Source of the DNA: Bryoerythrophyllum caledonicum
Taxonomy: Eukaryota; Streptophyta; Bryopsida; Pottiales; Pottiaceae
Assembly: GCA_963971425.1 (NCBI GenBank)
Contig: OZ020518.1
Location: 1,503,001-1,567,000 of the forward strand
DNA: 64,000 bases
Reading direction: 5' to 3'
The position numbers and the translations under genes are program-made. The notes below the pieces were generated by a model. It was not told where the DNA came from and did no database searches. It was given only the letters and a program-made list of their open reading frames with translations. Shown here piece by piece: positions 10,328 through 21,500 of the stretch (the stretch's first letter is position 1; every line of letters begins with the position of its first letter).

Positions 10328-11551
10328 CGTAGTCTAGGGAGTGGTTTTGTTATTAGGTGTCTACCATTATCTTTGTATATGTCGGCATTATCTTGTTGTA
10401 TTTTGATTGTATTTGTTTGTGCGAGGATGTCAGTTTCGGGGTTGCATTCGGTTGTAAAGATGTTGAGGAGGGGGATAATAAGAGGTGGCGTGACAGATCT
10501 ACTATCTCGGGGTTGTGCTTGGGGGTGGTGCATTTGTATGGTATTCAGGTAATAATTGTTTTGGGTTCTAAAGTAGTATTGTGTGAGGATTTTGGTGTTA
10601 TGTAAGGAAGCGTTTGGATTGTGCCAAGGGAAAAGATTTCTTTGAGGGAGCCATTTGGTGTAGGTGGTATTATTGTGGGGCCAATGGCATAGGTATGACG
10701 TATATTGTTTTCTTATATTGTTAGAGTCAATGTACTTTCTATGTTTGTGCGCGGTTATGTTGTTTATTGGGTGTATGGAGGGATTTTTTAATATATGTGG
10801 TGGAGGGGCATATGGTCGTGAATGTGGCGGGTTTGGAGGGATTAATGGAAGGTTGATGTTGGGGTGGATGTCATTGTGACCAATGATGTACGGGTCTTTA
10901 AGTGTGTAAGGTGGGGCGTGAATGGTGCAAGGGTTTGGGCATATGGGGAGGCATGGAGGTTGACAAAATAATTGTTTAACAATATTTAGTGCACTTTTTA
11001 TTAATTTGTGAGGGATACCGTAGAATGTTTTGTAGCTCTTTTCGTCCATTAGTTGTGTTCCAATTGGTAGTGTAATTTGTTTTAGATCGGTAATGTTGGC
11101 ACAGAAAAGTTTTTGTAGGAGTTTGTCGGATAGTTGTTGGTCAAGTCTAGGGAGGTTATGTATTTCATTTGCCCAATTTTGTTCAAGCGGTGCGGGGCCT
11201 AGTAGGAAATCTTCTAGTGTGCTTTTTAGAAATGTTTGGCCTTCTGTTTTGAGTAGAAAAAGTGTGCGGGTAATAGGAGACCTGAGGCAATCAGATTTTA
11301 AGTCTTTGGAGGTATTGTGCACCTCCATAAATGGCAAGGATGTGCTGAAGGAGTCCAGTGTAAATTAGTCCTACTTGCCTTTTGTTGTTAAGTGCATTTT
11401 GGAGTTGTTCTCCAATGCAATGTAGATAGGCATTTTTGAGGGGAAAAGCTTCTAATCCAAATAGTTCGTGGGGGAGTTGTGTTATGACGTTAGGCGTACA
11501 TTTAGGGAGTCCGCATACTTTTTTTTGTATGGCTATGATTTTTTTTATCAA
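10328..11551 (-). pseudogene. LINE ORF2 linker between RT and methyltransferase-like domain
   Basis: Two overlapping minus frames, 11551-11291 and 11337-10165, cover about 400 residues downstream of RT. Visible segments include ELFGLEAFPLKNAYLHCIGE, GPAPLEQNWANEIHNL and a Pro/His/Asn-rich stretch. The end (LLNIFTTECNPETD, RLRWLWNQYHNK) matches the first codons of the plus copy. The first part probably contains the RT thumb. I recognise no domain in the Pro/Asn-rich middle. The frame changes at about 11300 show decay. Confidence 0.6.
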
Positions 11552-13687
11552 GTTTGTTTATGGCGGGCATGGAATAAGGGACTGCATAGAAACTATATGC
11601 GATACCCAGACGTATGACGGTATCAATCATTTTTATTTTTTGTTGTAATGTGGCCAAACATAGTGTAAGTTCATTGCATTGTTTAATAAGTTTTGTAGTG
11701 GTAGCGTGAATTTGAATTTTCCATTTTAACGATGGGACTAGGTTAATTCCAAGGTATATGTAGGGTTGGTTTTGGTTGAGAACCGGAATTGGTTGGTTAG
11801 AAAAGTGGATATTGGTAGCTTGGATAAGGGCTTTGAAGGCGGTAGGATTTATTTTTGATTTGTTTGGGCATCCAGTTACGGCACATTTTTGGACCCCAAG
11901 TTCCATCCCGGTCCATAAACAAAATTTGTCTATTTTGTGTAATTGAATTTGGAGTGATTTAAGACGTCTGGAGATGGCCGCTAGATCGTCGGCATATGCG
12001 GCCGAGTTTACAGTGACTTTTGAGGTGCCAAATATGTAGCCATTATAACCTCTTTGAAGCCATCTCAATAAAGGTTCTAGAAAAATAATAAAGAGGTATG
12101 GGCTCAATGTATCGCCTTGGATGGTGCGGCGTGCCCGGTTGGATGGAGATAGGGCGTGTGTTACCAAAGAATTCTCCCGTGTATGTAGTGATAGATTGGG
12201 AGTATATATTGCCAACCAGTGTGACTGCGTCTTCCGGATACCCAAGATCGCTCATAATGGCTAGCAATCGAGGATGGTCAATGGAACCGAATGCGTTTTT
12301 GAAATCAATATAGAGTATGTAAATGTCTTTATTAGTTAATTTTGCATCCTCAAGAGCGGCAATAAGGGTTTGGAGTTGCCGTGTGGTATTTCTCTCGACT
12401 CTAAACCCTTCTTGGCTTTCGTGTAATATTTGGTGTTTTTCCCCATATGTCGATAATATTGATGTTAGTGTGCTCGTATATAATTTATAAATGGTGTTAG
12501 CTAAGGCAATAGGTCGGTGGTTAGATAGCACGGATGGGTTGCCTTTTTTGTATAATAAGATTGTTAAACTTGTTTTCCAAGATGCGGAAATGAAGTTTTG
12601 TTTGTAACAGTGAAGGAAGAATAATGATAGAAGGTCATGGAATCTTGGGGGCTTGTTTTTTAGAATTGAGTTAGGTATATGGTCCGGGCCGGGGGCTTTG
12701 TTGGTTCCTAGATTTTTTAGGCACATGTAATATGTGTCTCTGTTGTAATATGTGTGGAGAGGTGTTGTTGGTTCACCTCTTTTATCAATGGTAAATCCGT
12801 CCAAATCATGCCACGGGTATTGCCTAACTCCGCACGTGTATGTTGATGTATGTTGTGGTTGGAAGTGACATGGGGGGGGTGGATGGTCTATTGTTTATGG
12901 ATTGTCGGATATGTATTTCGTTTGCGATATCATCTGGGCTGGTTAAAATGTTATTGTTTTGGTCTAAGATGCAGTCTAGTGGCAGGTTTGTATTTATTTT
13001 AAAGACTTTTCTATTTATCTTTTTTGGGCTAGTTTCATATAGTTGCCAATACTTAGAAATGGATTTTTGACACATTCTCTTGCAAACTTTGTAGTAATTT
13101 TTCGAGCTTTTTTGTTGGCAACTTTTGCAATGATTGCAATGTCTTTTAGTCAGTCTTCGTGAGGGGTGTTGGGTAGAGGTGCTTGTGGGATTTGAGGATG
13201 ACAGAGGTTTTGTAGTTCAGAGAGTATGGGGTGGGTTCGCCAATTTTGGTTAGTTTTAGCAATATAAATTATTTTACGGATAGTGTGGTATGTGACAAGA
13301 TGTTGTTTCCATTTTTTTGCTAATTTTCTTGGGAGATACCCCCCGTGTTTCGAGGTTCTAGGAGTAAGTTGTGGGATTGAGGGTGCTTCACAGGTCTTTT
13401 CTAATGTAGTAGAAATTTCAAGACTAAGTTTGTCAAGAGTTGTGTAAGCTTCTTGCCGTTGTATATGTGCGAAGCGTTGGTGGTAAGAAAGAGTATTCGT
13501 AAGGGAGTCTATTTGTAGTGAGTTTTTTTCAAAGAATATTGTGTTAAAGTTAGCAAGGTTTTCTTTTGGGATGGGGTTTATTATTCTAATATAATTTGAG
13601 TTGATGAATGTGGGAGGTCTACTAATAAGGGTGTTGTGAGGTGTGTTGAGTTGGATTGGGAAGTCGTTCGGGTTTAAATTGGTTGTG
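11502..13687 (-). pseudogene. LINE ORF2 reverse transcriptase
   Basis: RNA-dependent DNA polymerase of the LINE. After a poorly conserved N-terminal part (13687-12824, with stops at 13150 and 12824), frame 12804-12043 shows NKAPGPDHIPNSILK, NHRPIALANTIYKL, ESQEGFRVERNT, then YIDFKNAFGSIDH with the first catalytic Asp. A frameshift at about 12120 moves to frame 12245-11502, with QGDTLSPYLFIIFLEPLL, AAYADDLAAIS with the YADD catalytic pair, and YLGINLVPSLKW. All seven RT blocks are present. The order and motifs fit an APE-type LINE. The gene is cut upstream at 13687 by the LTR element; the missing continuation lies at 23962. Confidence 0.85.
13683..13687. repeat. 5-bp target duplication of the LTR retrotransposon
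   Basis: TTGTG lies just left of the 5' LTR and again at 23957-23961, just right of the 3' LTR. A 5-bp duplication is standard for Ty3/gypsy integrases. Confidence 0.9.
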
Positions 13688-16142
13688 TGTGAGCCGCAAA
13701 AACGGCTCACGGTGACGAATGGGTCACACAACGTACGCATTGTGGTTAGAAAATAGTAGAAAGGTGTTATCCAATTGGATTAGCCCATTATTTTTTACCA
13801 AAATGACCAATTGGCCTTTCCCATCCACTAATTCTTAAAGTGGGAGCCACAATAGGGCAACTAAGATTTTTATGTGGTTAATCAAAAAATAAATAGAAAG
13901 AAAAAAATAATAATAAATGGTTGAAAAAATAAATTTAAAAAAAAAAACAATAGAAGAGTTAGAAGGAAAAGGGATGGAGAAGAATTTACCTCCTACCAAT
14001 TTGGAAACCGTGAAGAAGCCACGGTAATTTAACCACGGAAAAAATAGGAGAAGATGGAGGAATGATGGTGAGGAGGAACAAAAAAGGATGAGGCTTTAAA
14101 AGCCCATAAAAAATAGTCAAAAGGGTCAAAATGACTTGGGTAAAACCCCCACCAATCACTAATTAAATTAGGCATACCCCACGCAAGGGGAATTCAAGTT
14201 AGGTGGAGTAGGTAGATTTAGCATCTTTGAATTAGTTAGATAGCTCACTTATTGTTGATCATGCGCACATCATGTGGCATGATGTTAAACTATTAGTAAA
14301 GGCATTCTTATGTTAGTGAATGCGCCCCCCTAGTGTTGCGAGGGTGGCTAGTGATTTACTAGCTTTTTAGTTACTATTTGTTTAGTGTGACCATTAATGT
14401 GCCCACCCAAAAGTGGCGGCTGTGAACGACAAAGGGAACGACCTTGGGAACGAAGAAGGGAGCTAGAAGCCTTGGGGTTACCCCCCTGGGAGGTCGCTCA
14501 TTCGAAGGGTGAGAGCTAGGAAACCAAGAGAGGTGTGTGGAAAGAGAGAAAAGAGGTAGCGTTCCAAATTTCCCCCTCCCGTGGGCTGGATTTTGATTCA
14601 ATTATTACGAAAATTGGAGGGTAGTTAGATCAAAGCGTTGGATTTCCAACAAGCCCAAGAATGTGGGATTTGGAGTCATCACAACAAAGATACGGGCTGC
14701 GGGGCCAGGAGAACCAGCTGGAGAATCGGCGGCAGATCTCACACGGCCTCGGACTTTCCCTTCTCAGTTGCGGAGTTTTGGTCGAATCAAGCTGAGATTT
14801 TAGGAATAATTAGATCAAAGCGTTGGCTTTTCAACAAGCCCAAGAGCGTGCAAATCGAAGCTGTGACAACAAAGATACAAGCTGCAGAGCAAAGACGACT
14901 AGCTCGAGGATCAGCGGCGGATCTCACATGGCCTCGGACTTTCCCTTCTTCGTCGCGCAGTTTTGGTCCAATCAAGCTGAGATTTCAAAAGTAGTTAGAT
15001 CAGAGCGTTGGCTTTCTAACAAGGCCAAGAATGTGGGATTTGGAGTCGTCACAACAAAGATACGCGCTGCGGGGCCAGGAGAACCAGCTGGAGAATCGGC
15101 GGCATATCTCACACGGCCTCGGACTTCCCCTTCTCAATTGCGGAGTTTTGGTTGAATTAAGCTGAGATTTTAGGAATAATTAGATCAAAGCGTTGGCTTT
15201 GCAACAAGCTCAAGAACGTGCAAATCGAAGCTGTGACGACGAAGATACGGGCTACGGAGTGAAGAGCACCAGGGAGAGAAGACGAGCACGATCACAAAGT
15301 CACCATCAAAGGGCAGAGAGTGAATTAAGCGAGATCAAGGAGCTTCTTTCCTCTCTCAAACTTGTTCACTATTCTTTTGTTCATGTAATGGGAAGGAACC
15401 CTAATTTTACTATCTACATCGATCGCGCGGAAGCGCTACCCAAATTACAAGAGAATTAGGGTTTCAAACCTAAGTCGGTTTAAGTCAATACAAGGAGTTA
15501 AATTCAACTGATAAGTATGCATGCCGTATGCATGAGTGAGACCCCTGGTTGTGAATGTGCATGATGTATGCATGAATCATATGGTGCATGACTTAAGTGA
15601 ATGTATGTATTGAGTGTTGCACTGCTCGTCGCATGGTTGTGAGTCCCAATTTAATTTGTTTGATTAATTGAACATTGCCATTGTATTAAGCACAAAAAAA
15701 TTGTAAGGATAGAGAAAGAAAATATTAAAAAATGAAGTTATAACCAAGGAAATAATGGGGATACAAATTCTGGTGTCAAAAAAAGAAGTATGTCTGGTGC
15801 CAGCTGTTGTCAAGGTCGTACCTTGATCTGAAACCGGTCTTGGAGGGTCTAATCTAGTTCATAAGACCGGACGGAATCCATCTAAGCCAAAAGACGTTGA
15901 AAACGGAGCCCTAAGGCAAAACTTATGCGTGTTTGAAGTTCGTATCCACATTAAGGCTGAATTCAACCATCACAATACCAATTAGTAACCAAACTTCCAT
16001 AGTGACCATGATATAAGTCACCATGCTTGTATGGGGTATGCATGGTTGGTCTCAATGATGGTTGCACAAGGGGTTGTATCCCGTGTTAGAGTCTTGTGTT
16101 CAAGGTAAGCCACTTGTTAGGGGGCGGTTTATTTGGGTCACA
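13688..16142 (+). repeat. 5' LTR
   Basis: 2455 bp, TG..CA. The first 24 bases hold an 8-bp inverted repeat (GTGAGCCG / CGGCTCAC). The LTR includes a roughly 185-bp tandem repeat block at 14625-15250. GCTTTAAAAGCC near 14092 is the only TATA-like stretch I noticed. The small open frames inside both LTRs are identical between copies because the LTRs are, and look non-coding. Confidence 0.92.
14625..15250. repeat. 185-bp tandem repeat inside the 5' LTR
   Basis: TTAGAT(C)A(A/G)AGCGTTGG recurs at 14625, 14810, 14995 and 15180, an exact 185-bp period, with diverged units each containing GATCTCACA.GGCCTCGGAC and AAGCTGAGATTT. About 3.4 units. The same array is at 22438-23063 in the 3' LTR. Confidence 0.85.
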
Positions 16143-17632
16143 TTTTGGTGCGTCTGCTGGGAGGAGGCGTGTTCCTTGTCTGATTGTGTTGGTTATTCTA
16201 CCTTGGATCTAGGTACATTCGCTTATAGACTTTTGGTGTATGGAGCGGCATTGAGTAGCTTGAGGTAAGTGCTCCACTTGCTCGTGTAATGGTTGTTAGT
16301 TGCTAAGTTGTGTGTATGTTTTTGAAGTATTGTGAATGTATGTGTGTGCTAAGTTGTGTTTAAAGGTGGGGATCTAGAAGGGAGTGTGGTTCCGTGACCT
16401 TCTAACCACAAACACCTTGTGTTGGAGGGATCCCCTTCTTGTCTTGTGGCTTTGAGGTGAGCAAGGGGTCTAGGGATGAAAGGTTGAGGCCCTTCCATGG
16501 ATTTTTGTAAGAATTTCCAGTGAGCTCCTAGGTCGAAGGGGAAGGGTGCATGTGCCCGGATATGGGACAAGGGCGCCCTTTCCTTCCCCTCGCGCTTGAC
16601 TAACCACCAAGGTAAGTACAACTTGGTGTTGTTGAACTCTTAAATCAATTGTTGTAAGTTAATGGTATGCATGGTTGAATGAGCTACCTTGGAGGGGAGT
16701 TGGAGCCATGGACGTATCCAAGACGTAGAGGTGCTGATTGGAAGGAGCGTTGCATATGGTACGTGTCCTACACCTCCTTTTAGGACCGCGCATAGTAAGA
16801 TAGGATCAAGGTGAGTGTGTTGACCATATTAAGGGTAGAAAACCCTGATTTTCCACTTGAGCCGTGTGGAACACTTGCCTTAGAAACGCTAGGGCTAGCT
16901 AACCACGAATTGCATGAAAAGAACTTTGTGCTAACGTGTGGAGTGGCGGGAGTTGCTAAAAGGTAAGATCTCCCCCTCTCAAACATTGTATGTGATTGAT
17001 TGGTTGGCCTTAGAATCGTTAGAAGTACGATTAAGCCCACGGTCGCTTTCAATTAATGGTGACAGGGTGGCTGGAGATGCATCAAGGAATGTCTCCTTCA
17101 AGATGATAACATTGTCCACACACATGGCCTGTATTCCGTCCCGTGATTGTGTCGTTTTCCTCCTAGTAGATAATGCCTAGCTCAATTTGGTGAAGGGTGG
17201 AAGGGGGATACCAAAGATACCGAGAAACCCCACCTTTTATCAAGTTGAAGTCTAGGTCAGCCCCACAGTAAGGATTTGTACCATGTGGCGCCAAGTGGGG
17301 AACAACTTTCCAACAGGGTGATGCTCGTGGAGACATTCCTCACTTTGGTTAGCTTTTTGTCGTTTGCCCATGAAGGGTAGTCCTTAATAGGTTTCTTTGG
17401 CGGCTACATCGAGCTAAAACTCCACAACTAAAACTCTTGTCTTGGTCTTGGGTCAGTCCATCCTTGTGATAGTATTGGGAGTAGGAGTGTGGGAAACATC
17501 CACTCCTTGTTCGAGATAGACCGTGCTTCGTGTAGATCCACCCACGACCTTTAAACCTTGGATGGGAAACCTTTTGGAGAACATGACTACCATCAACGAA
17601 CGTCAAGACCTAAACCTTGGACCCTAGAGTAG
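16143..17632 (+). other. LTR element untranslated leader, with possible primer-binding site
   Basis: Directly after the LTR is TTTTGGTGCGTCTGCTGGGA, reminiscent of the TTTGGCGCCGT.. primer-binding sites of plant Ty3/gypsy elements but diverged. The leader to the first gag codon is about 1.5 kb and contains several good 5' splice-like sites (GGTAAGTGC at 16265, GGTAAGTAC at 16611, GGTAAGATC at 16961). I see no coding family here. Confidence 0.45.
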
Positions 17633-20600
17633 ATGTCCCGTGCCATAAGGTCCCAAAGACCTTCCCTCACACCACCGTGGGAACCGGCGAGTGAAAGGAA
17701 GAGTAGGTCAAGAGAATTCACTGAGGACACGGTGGACGAATACTTAAAGGTACAATTGGAGGCTCTTCTAGCCCCTTTCCTTCATTTTCCCCCATCCTTC
17801 CTTTCCACCTCATTTCATTCGGTGAACACCACCAACACCACTAGACCACAAGGCACCTAGTCAGCCCCTACCATGGCCTTTGGAGGACCCCCCCCGGATC
17901 CGCCTCCCATCAATCCATTGGTTCAGCCAAGGGATTTATTCATCGTAGTACCCGAGGGCTTGCAAGCGGCACCTATGCCGCCCAACTTGCCCACATTTAA
18001 AGGAACCAAGGATGAAGACCCCTCTGCACACGTGGAACGGTTTCTAGAGCTCCTCACTACTTGCTTCATCACCAACACTGGCTATTTTCTTGTGTGGTTC
18101 TCGTGTACTTTGAAGGATGCCGCTTACGAGTAGTATAGAAATCACCCCCCGGCACGTTTGAGGATTGGGATAGCCTCATGAGGGCCTTTTTAGAGCACTT
18201 TAGACCCGAGGTAGGCCAAAGTAACGCCCTCACAGCCCTAGCCGTGCTACGCCAAGGTCCGGGGGAAGAAATCACGACCTACATTAGTAGATTCGAGCTA
18301 GTGGTTACAAGATTCGTGGGAACCCTCCTCACCAACGACACCTTGACCCAATTTTTTATCCAAGGGTTCAACAATGAAGGAACCATTAGGGAGATTTTAA
18401 AGGCCCGCCCCACCTCGTTGGCAGCTGCCAAGGCACAAGCTAGGCTGATAGAACAAGTTGATAGGAAACAAGAGCGCATGTGGAGGAAGGAAGAGCACCA
18501 CATCCCTAGTTTGATACCAATCCATGCCAAGGGCAAAGGACTAGCCCTAGAGCCTAACCAAGGAGCCATAGGTGCTCAAGTCCCCATGTGGAACTACTAT
18601 GCCCCACCCTTGAATGTTAGGCCGCTGGTAGCTCTCCCCGAGCTCACCTATCATGAAGAGCGAGGCACTTGGAAGGAGGAAATGAAGAACGAGATCCTCT
18701 AGGGCCAACAAGGCTTCCAAGACCAATTAGCTCAACAAATCAAGGCCATGCAAGATCAAATGGCCTTGTTGATTAAGAACCAAGTGCCTAACCCCACACC
18801 TCCATCCATAGAGTCCAGTAGACATGCTTTGGGCCTATGGTGTACTCAATGTGGCCAACCGGGTCACACCAGCCCCTTTTGCACCACTACAGTGGCAGCA
18901 CCTCAGCCTCAAGCCACTCAACCCCCGTATGTGCCTCCCCATAGGAACAAACCGTCGGTGGTAACTAACTATGGTTTGCAAGGCTATGCGTCTCCAAGTC
19001 AGGGTTATGGAGGACCTCCGCGACCACGTTTTGAGGTCCATCACACTTGTGGCAAGAGACATGCACCGGGGCAGTGTTGGATCGAAAGTGGAGTAGTATG
19101 TGGTAACTGTGGCGGCAATCACCCCACCCATGTATGCCGTATGCCGGATAAGGTAATTCCCATGACCTTTCCGCCGGGGAATTATCCCCAGTAAGCCCAA
19201 GATCACTTGAGGGGGGCCCGTAATCCTTCCTTTGATAACACACTTAGACCCCCCAGCCTCTATTACGATTACAATAACAACCGCCAGAACCAAAACCCTC
19301 CAATGGGAGTGAACACCAAGGGTGATTACATTCCTCTTAACCAAGGACCACCTCAAGGTCGACAACAAAACCAAGGACCACAAGACGTCCGTTTTGCTAC
19401 AGTCTCAAGTGAGGTTGTCTCTGAATAATCTCCCACTTCCACGGAGCTCAATGGGATTTTCCACGAAGTTAGTCCATCTCTTGAGGAGCAACATTGTGTG
19501 CTACCAGCTCTAGCAGTGCAAACAAGGGCCAATCGTCGTGATCCTAAATATTCTAGCCCTCCTCCACCTATACCAGAAGATAGTGATAGCTCCGATGAGG
19601 ATTCACCACATTTCTTTGACTTAAATGAGACCACAAGAGAAGCAATAGAAAACACTCAACGGGCAAACTCTAGGTCCATCCAAGGAAATTCTAGGCCTTG
19701 GAACCCTGCTCCTCAACTCAGTGAATAGTGGGAAGGGCCACAGATTCCCATTTTTGTGCTTAGACCACCTCCTCTCACTGCAGAAAGTGTGGTGACGGGC
19801 TCGTATGACTTGTGGGCGGATTTTGGTCGTCTTAAGGCCGACATCACTATTGCACAATTGTTAGAAGTCTCTCCTCCCATGAGAAGAGCTCTCAGGACTG
19901 GAACCCCAGTAAAACGGTGGCCCAAGGCCAAGGTTAAACTAGTTGCCCGTGTTAGGTCTACCTCACCTACCACTGAGGTTCAAGCATGCACAATTGACGT
20001 TTTCATTGTGGATAAGATAGTACCCCATGTATTGGTAGATGGTGGTAGTGGGTTAAACATTATGCCTCTCTCCACCATGGAGAAATTGGGCCTAGACATC
20101 ACGGAACCCTCACCTTTCATCATCAACATGGCCAACCAAAGTGCAGAAGCGCCTTTAGGCCAAATTTGTAATTGTAAGGTCATCACAGGGGGGGAAGAGT
20201 ATTCTTTCACCTTCCAAGTACTTCAAATGCGCTCCAACAAGGAAACTTACCCCTTGTTGTTAGGCCGTCCATGGTTGAGAGTTGCCAATGCTCGTGTAGA
20301 TTGGGGAGGCCTTAGGCCTCACATTATTTATGGACCACCACATAACCTTACGGAGGTGGATATCAAGCCTTTGAAGTACGGATTTTGTCGTGGATGCTAC
20401 AACTCTTTTGAGGATGAGTAAAAGAGAATGATGACAAAGGTTCCCCCGAAGAAGGTGAGGTTTCTACCTCACGAAGCCGCTGATAGGATCCATTCAGTAG
20501 AGGCCCACGAAATTCCGTTCAAGAGTCTAGGTCCAGAGCTTTACGAATGGCCCCCAACCAAGGAATATGTAGAATGGTTAAGAGAACACCCCATCTCAAG

Positions 20601-20937
20601 CGCGGACGAGGCTATTTCAGTAAACTTTATGGAAGGTATCCTCGTGGGGTCGGAATTAGAGCAATGCTTAGTTCATCTATTAGATGACTTGGAATCGGGA
20701 GAGGCATTTGGCATCGATGTTGAGGGCACACAAGCACAAGAGTTAGAGGTCTTGGTGGACGAAGGGCCTCTCAATCCATCTCTTCATTTTAGGAGGACGT
20801 CCTTTGGTATTTTAGCTGGAGGTTCAGGCCCAATATATCCTCCAATTCCTAGTGATTGGGATACAAAACTCCCAGCGGCCATGTGGGCTTACCGAACCAC
20901 TTTTAAGTCACCACCCATGACACCCCATTTTTTTTAG
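17633..20937 (+). pseudogene. gag-protease of the LTR element, many in-frame stops
   Basis: One reading frame from ATG 17633 to 20937, changed once by a frameshift in the C-run near 18147. It is cut by stops at 17858, 18131, 18700, 19192, 19426, 19726 and 20419. The gag domain (FEDWDSLMRAFLEHF, RFELVVTRFVG, FIQGFNNEGTIREIL) lies at 18150-18480. A Cx2Cx4Hx4C knuckle (CTQCGQPGHTSPFC) is at 18841, followed by two Cys/His clusters near 19050-19135. The retropepsin-like segment VLVDGGSGLNIMPLSTMEKL at 20029 carries DGG, typical of plant Ty3 proteases. At 20860 the frame jumps into integrase sequence, so RT, RNase H and most of integrase were deleted. With near-identical LTRs, the stops must predate this insertion. 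Confidence 0.8.
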
Positions 20938-21344
20938 TTTATAGTGTGGAAGCCATTCACCCCATCGAGTTAGAAATACCTTCTCTCCGAGTTGCGGTGT
21001 CTGGAAGGTGGCCAATCGCTGCCTCAATTTCTGATCGGTTGGGCCGCCTGGAGGAATTAGATGAGCGGCGCCGTATATGTACACAACACATGGAGGCCTT
21101 TCAGCGCCGCAAGAAAATTGCGTTTGATAGGGGCAACAAAGTCCGGTCACTACAACCGGGAATGCTCGTGCTACTCCAAGACGCGCGCCGCATGGATTTT
21201 CCAGGGAAATCTGATGCCTTATGGTTAGGTCCTTACCTCGTCAAGGAAGTCTTCTCCAATAACTCTGTTCAACTTCAAACCTTAAATAGAGAGGACTTTC
21301 CAACAAGGACTTTGGGAAACCGATGCAAAGAGTACAAGGTGTGA
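20851..21344 (+). pseudogene. Integrase C-terminal remnant
   Basis: WDTKLPAAMWAYRTTFKSPP at 20857-20920, then a frameshift near 20935, then EAIHPIELEIPSLRVA at 20950 and a basic tail with RRKKIAFDRGNKV, GMLVLLQD and GPYLVKEVFSNNSVQLQTL. These are the last part of the integrase core and the C-terminal DNA-binding region of plant Ty3/gypsy polyproteins. The zinc-binding N-terminus and most of the D,D,E core are missing. Confidence 0.8.
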
Positions 21345-21500
21345 ATTACTCACAACCTACATCAACTTGGGACTTCCCCAATTTTCTTATTTATGGTCTT
21401 GGTTCTTGTTCAAATACGAAACAAGGGAATTTTGACCGAGTGCCCAAGAGCAAGAGTTGAGGTTCTTTGTTTCTTCGAGTTGTCCCAGATAGCCGCCATC

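Noticed and set aside
14374..15459. Several open frames, identical at 22187-23272
   Set aside because: They lie within the two LTRs and their 185-bp tandem repeats. The identity reflects LTR duplication, not selection.
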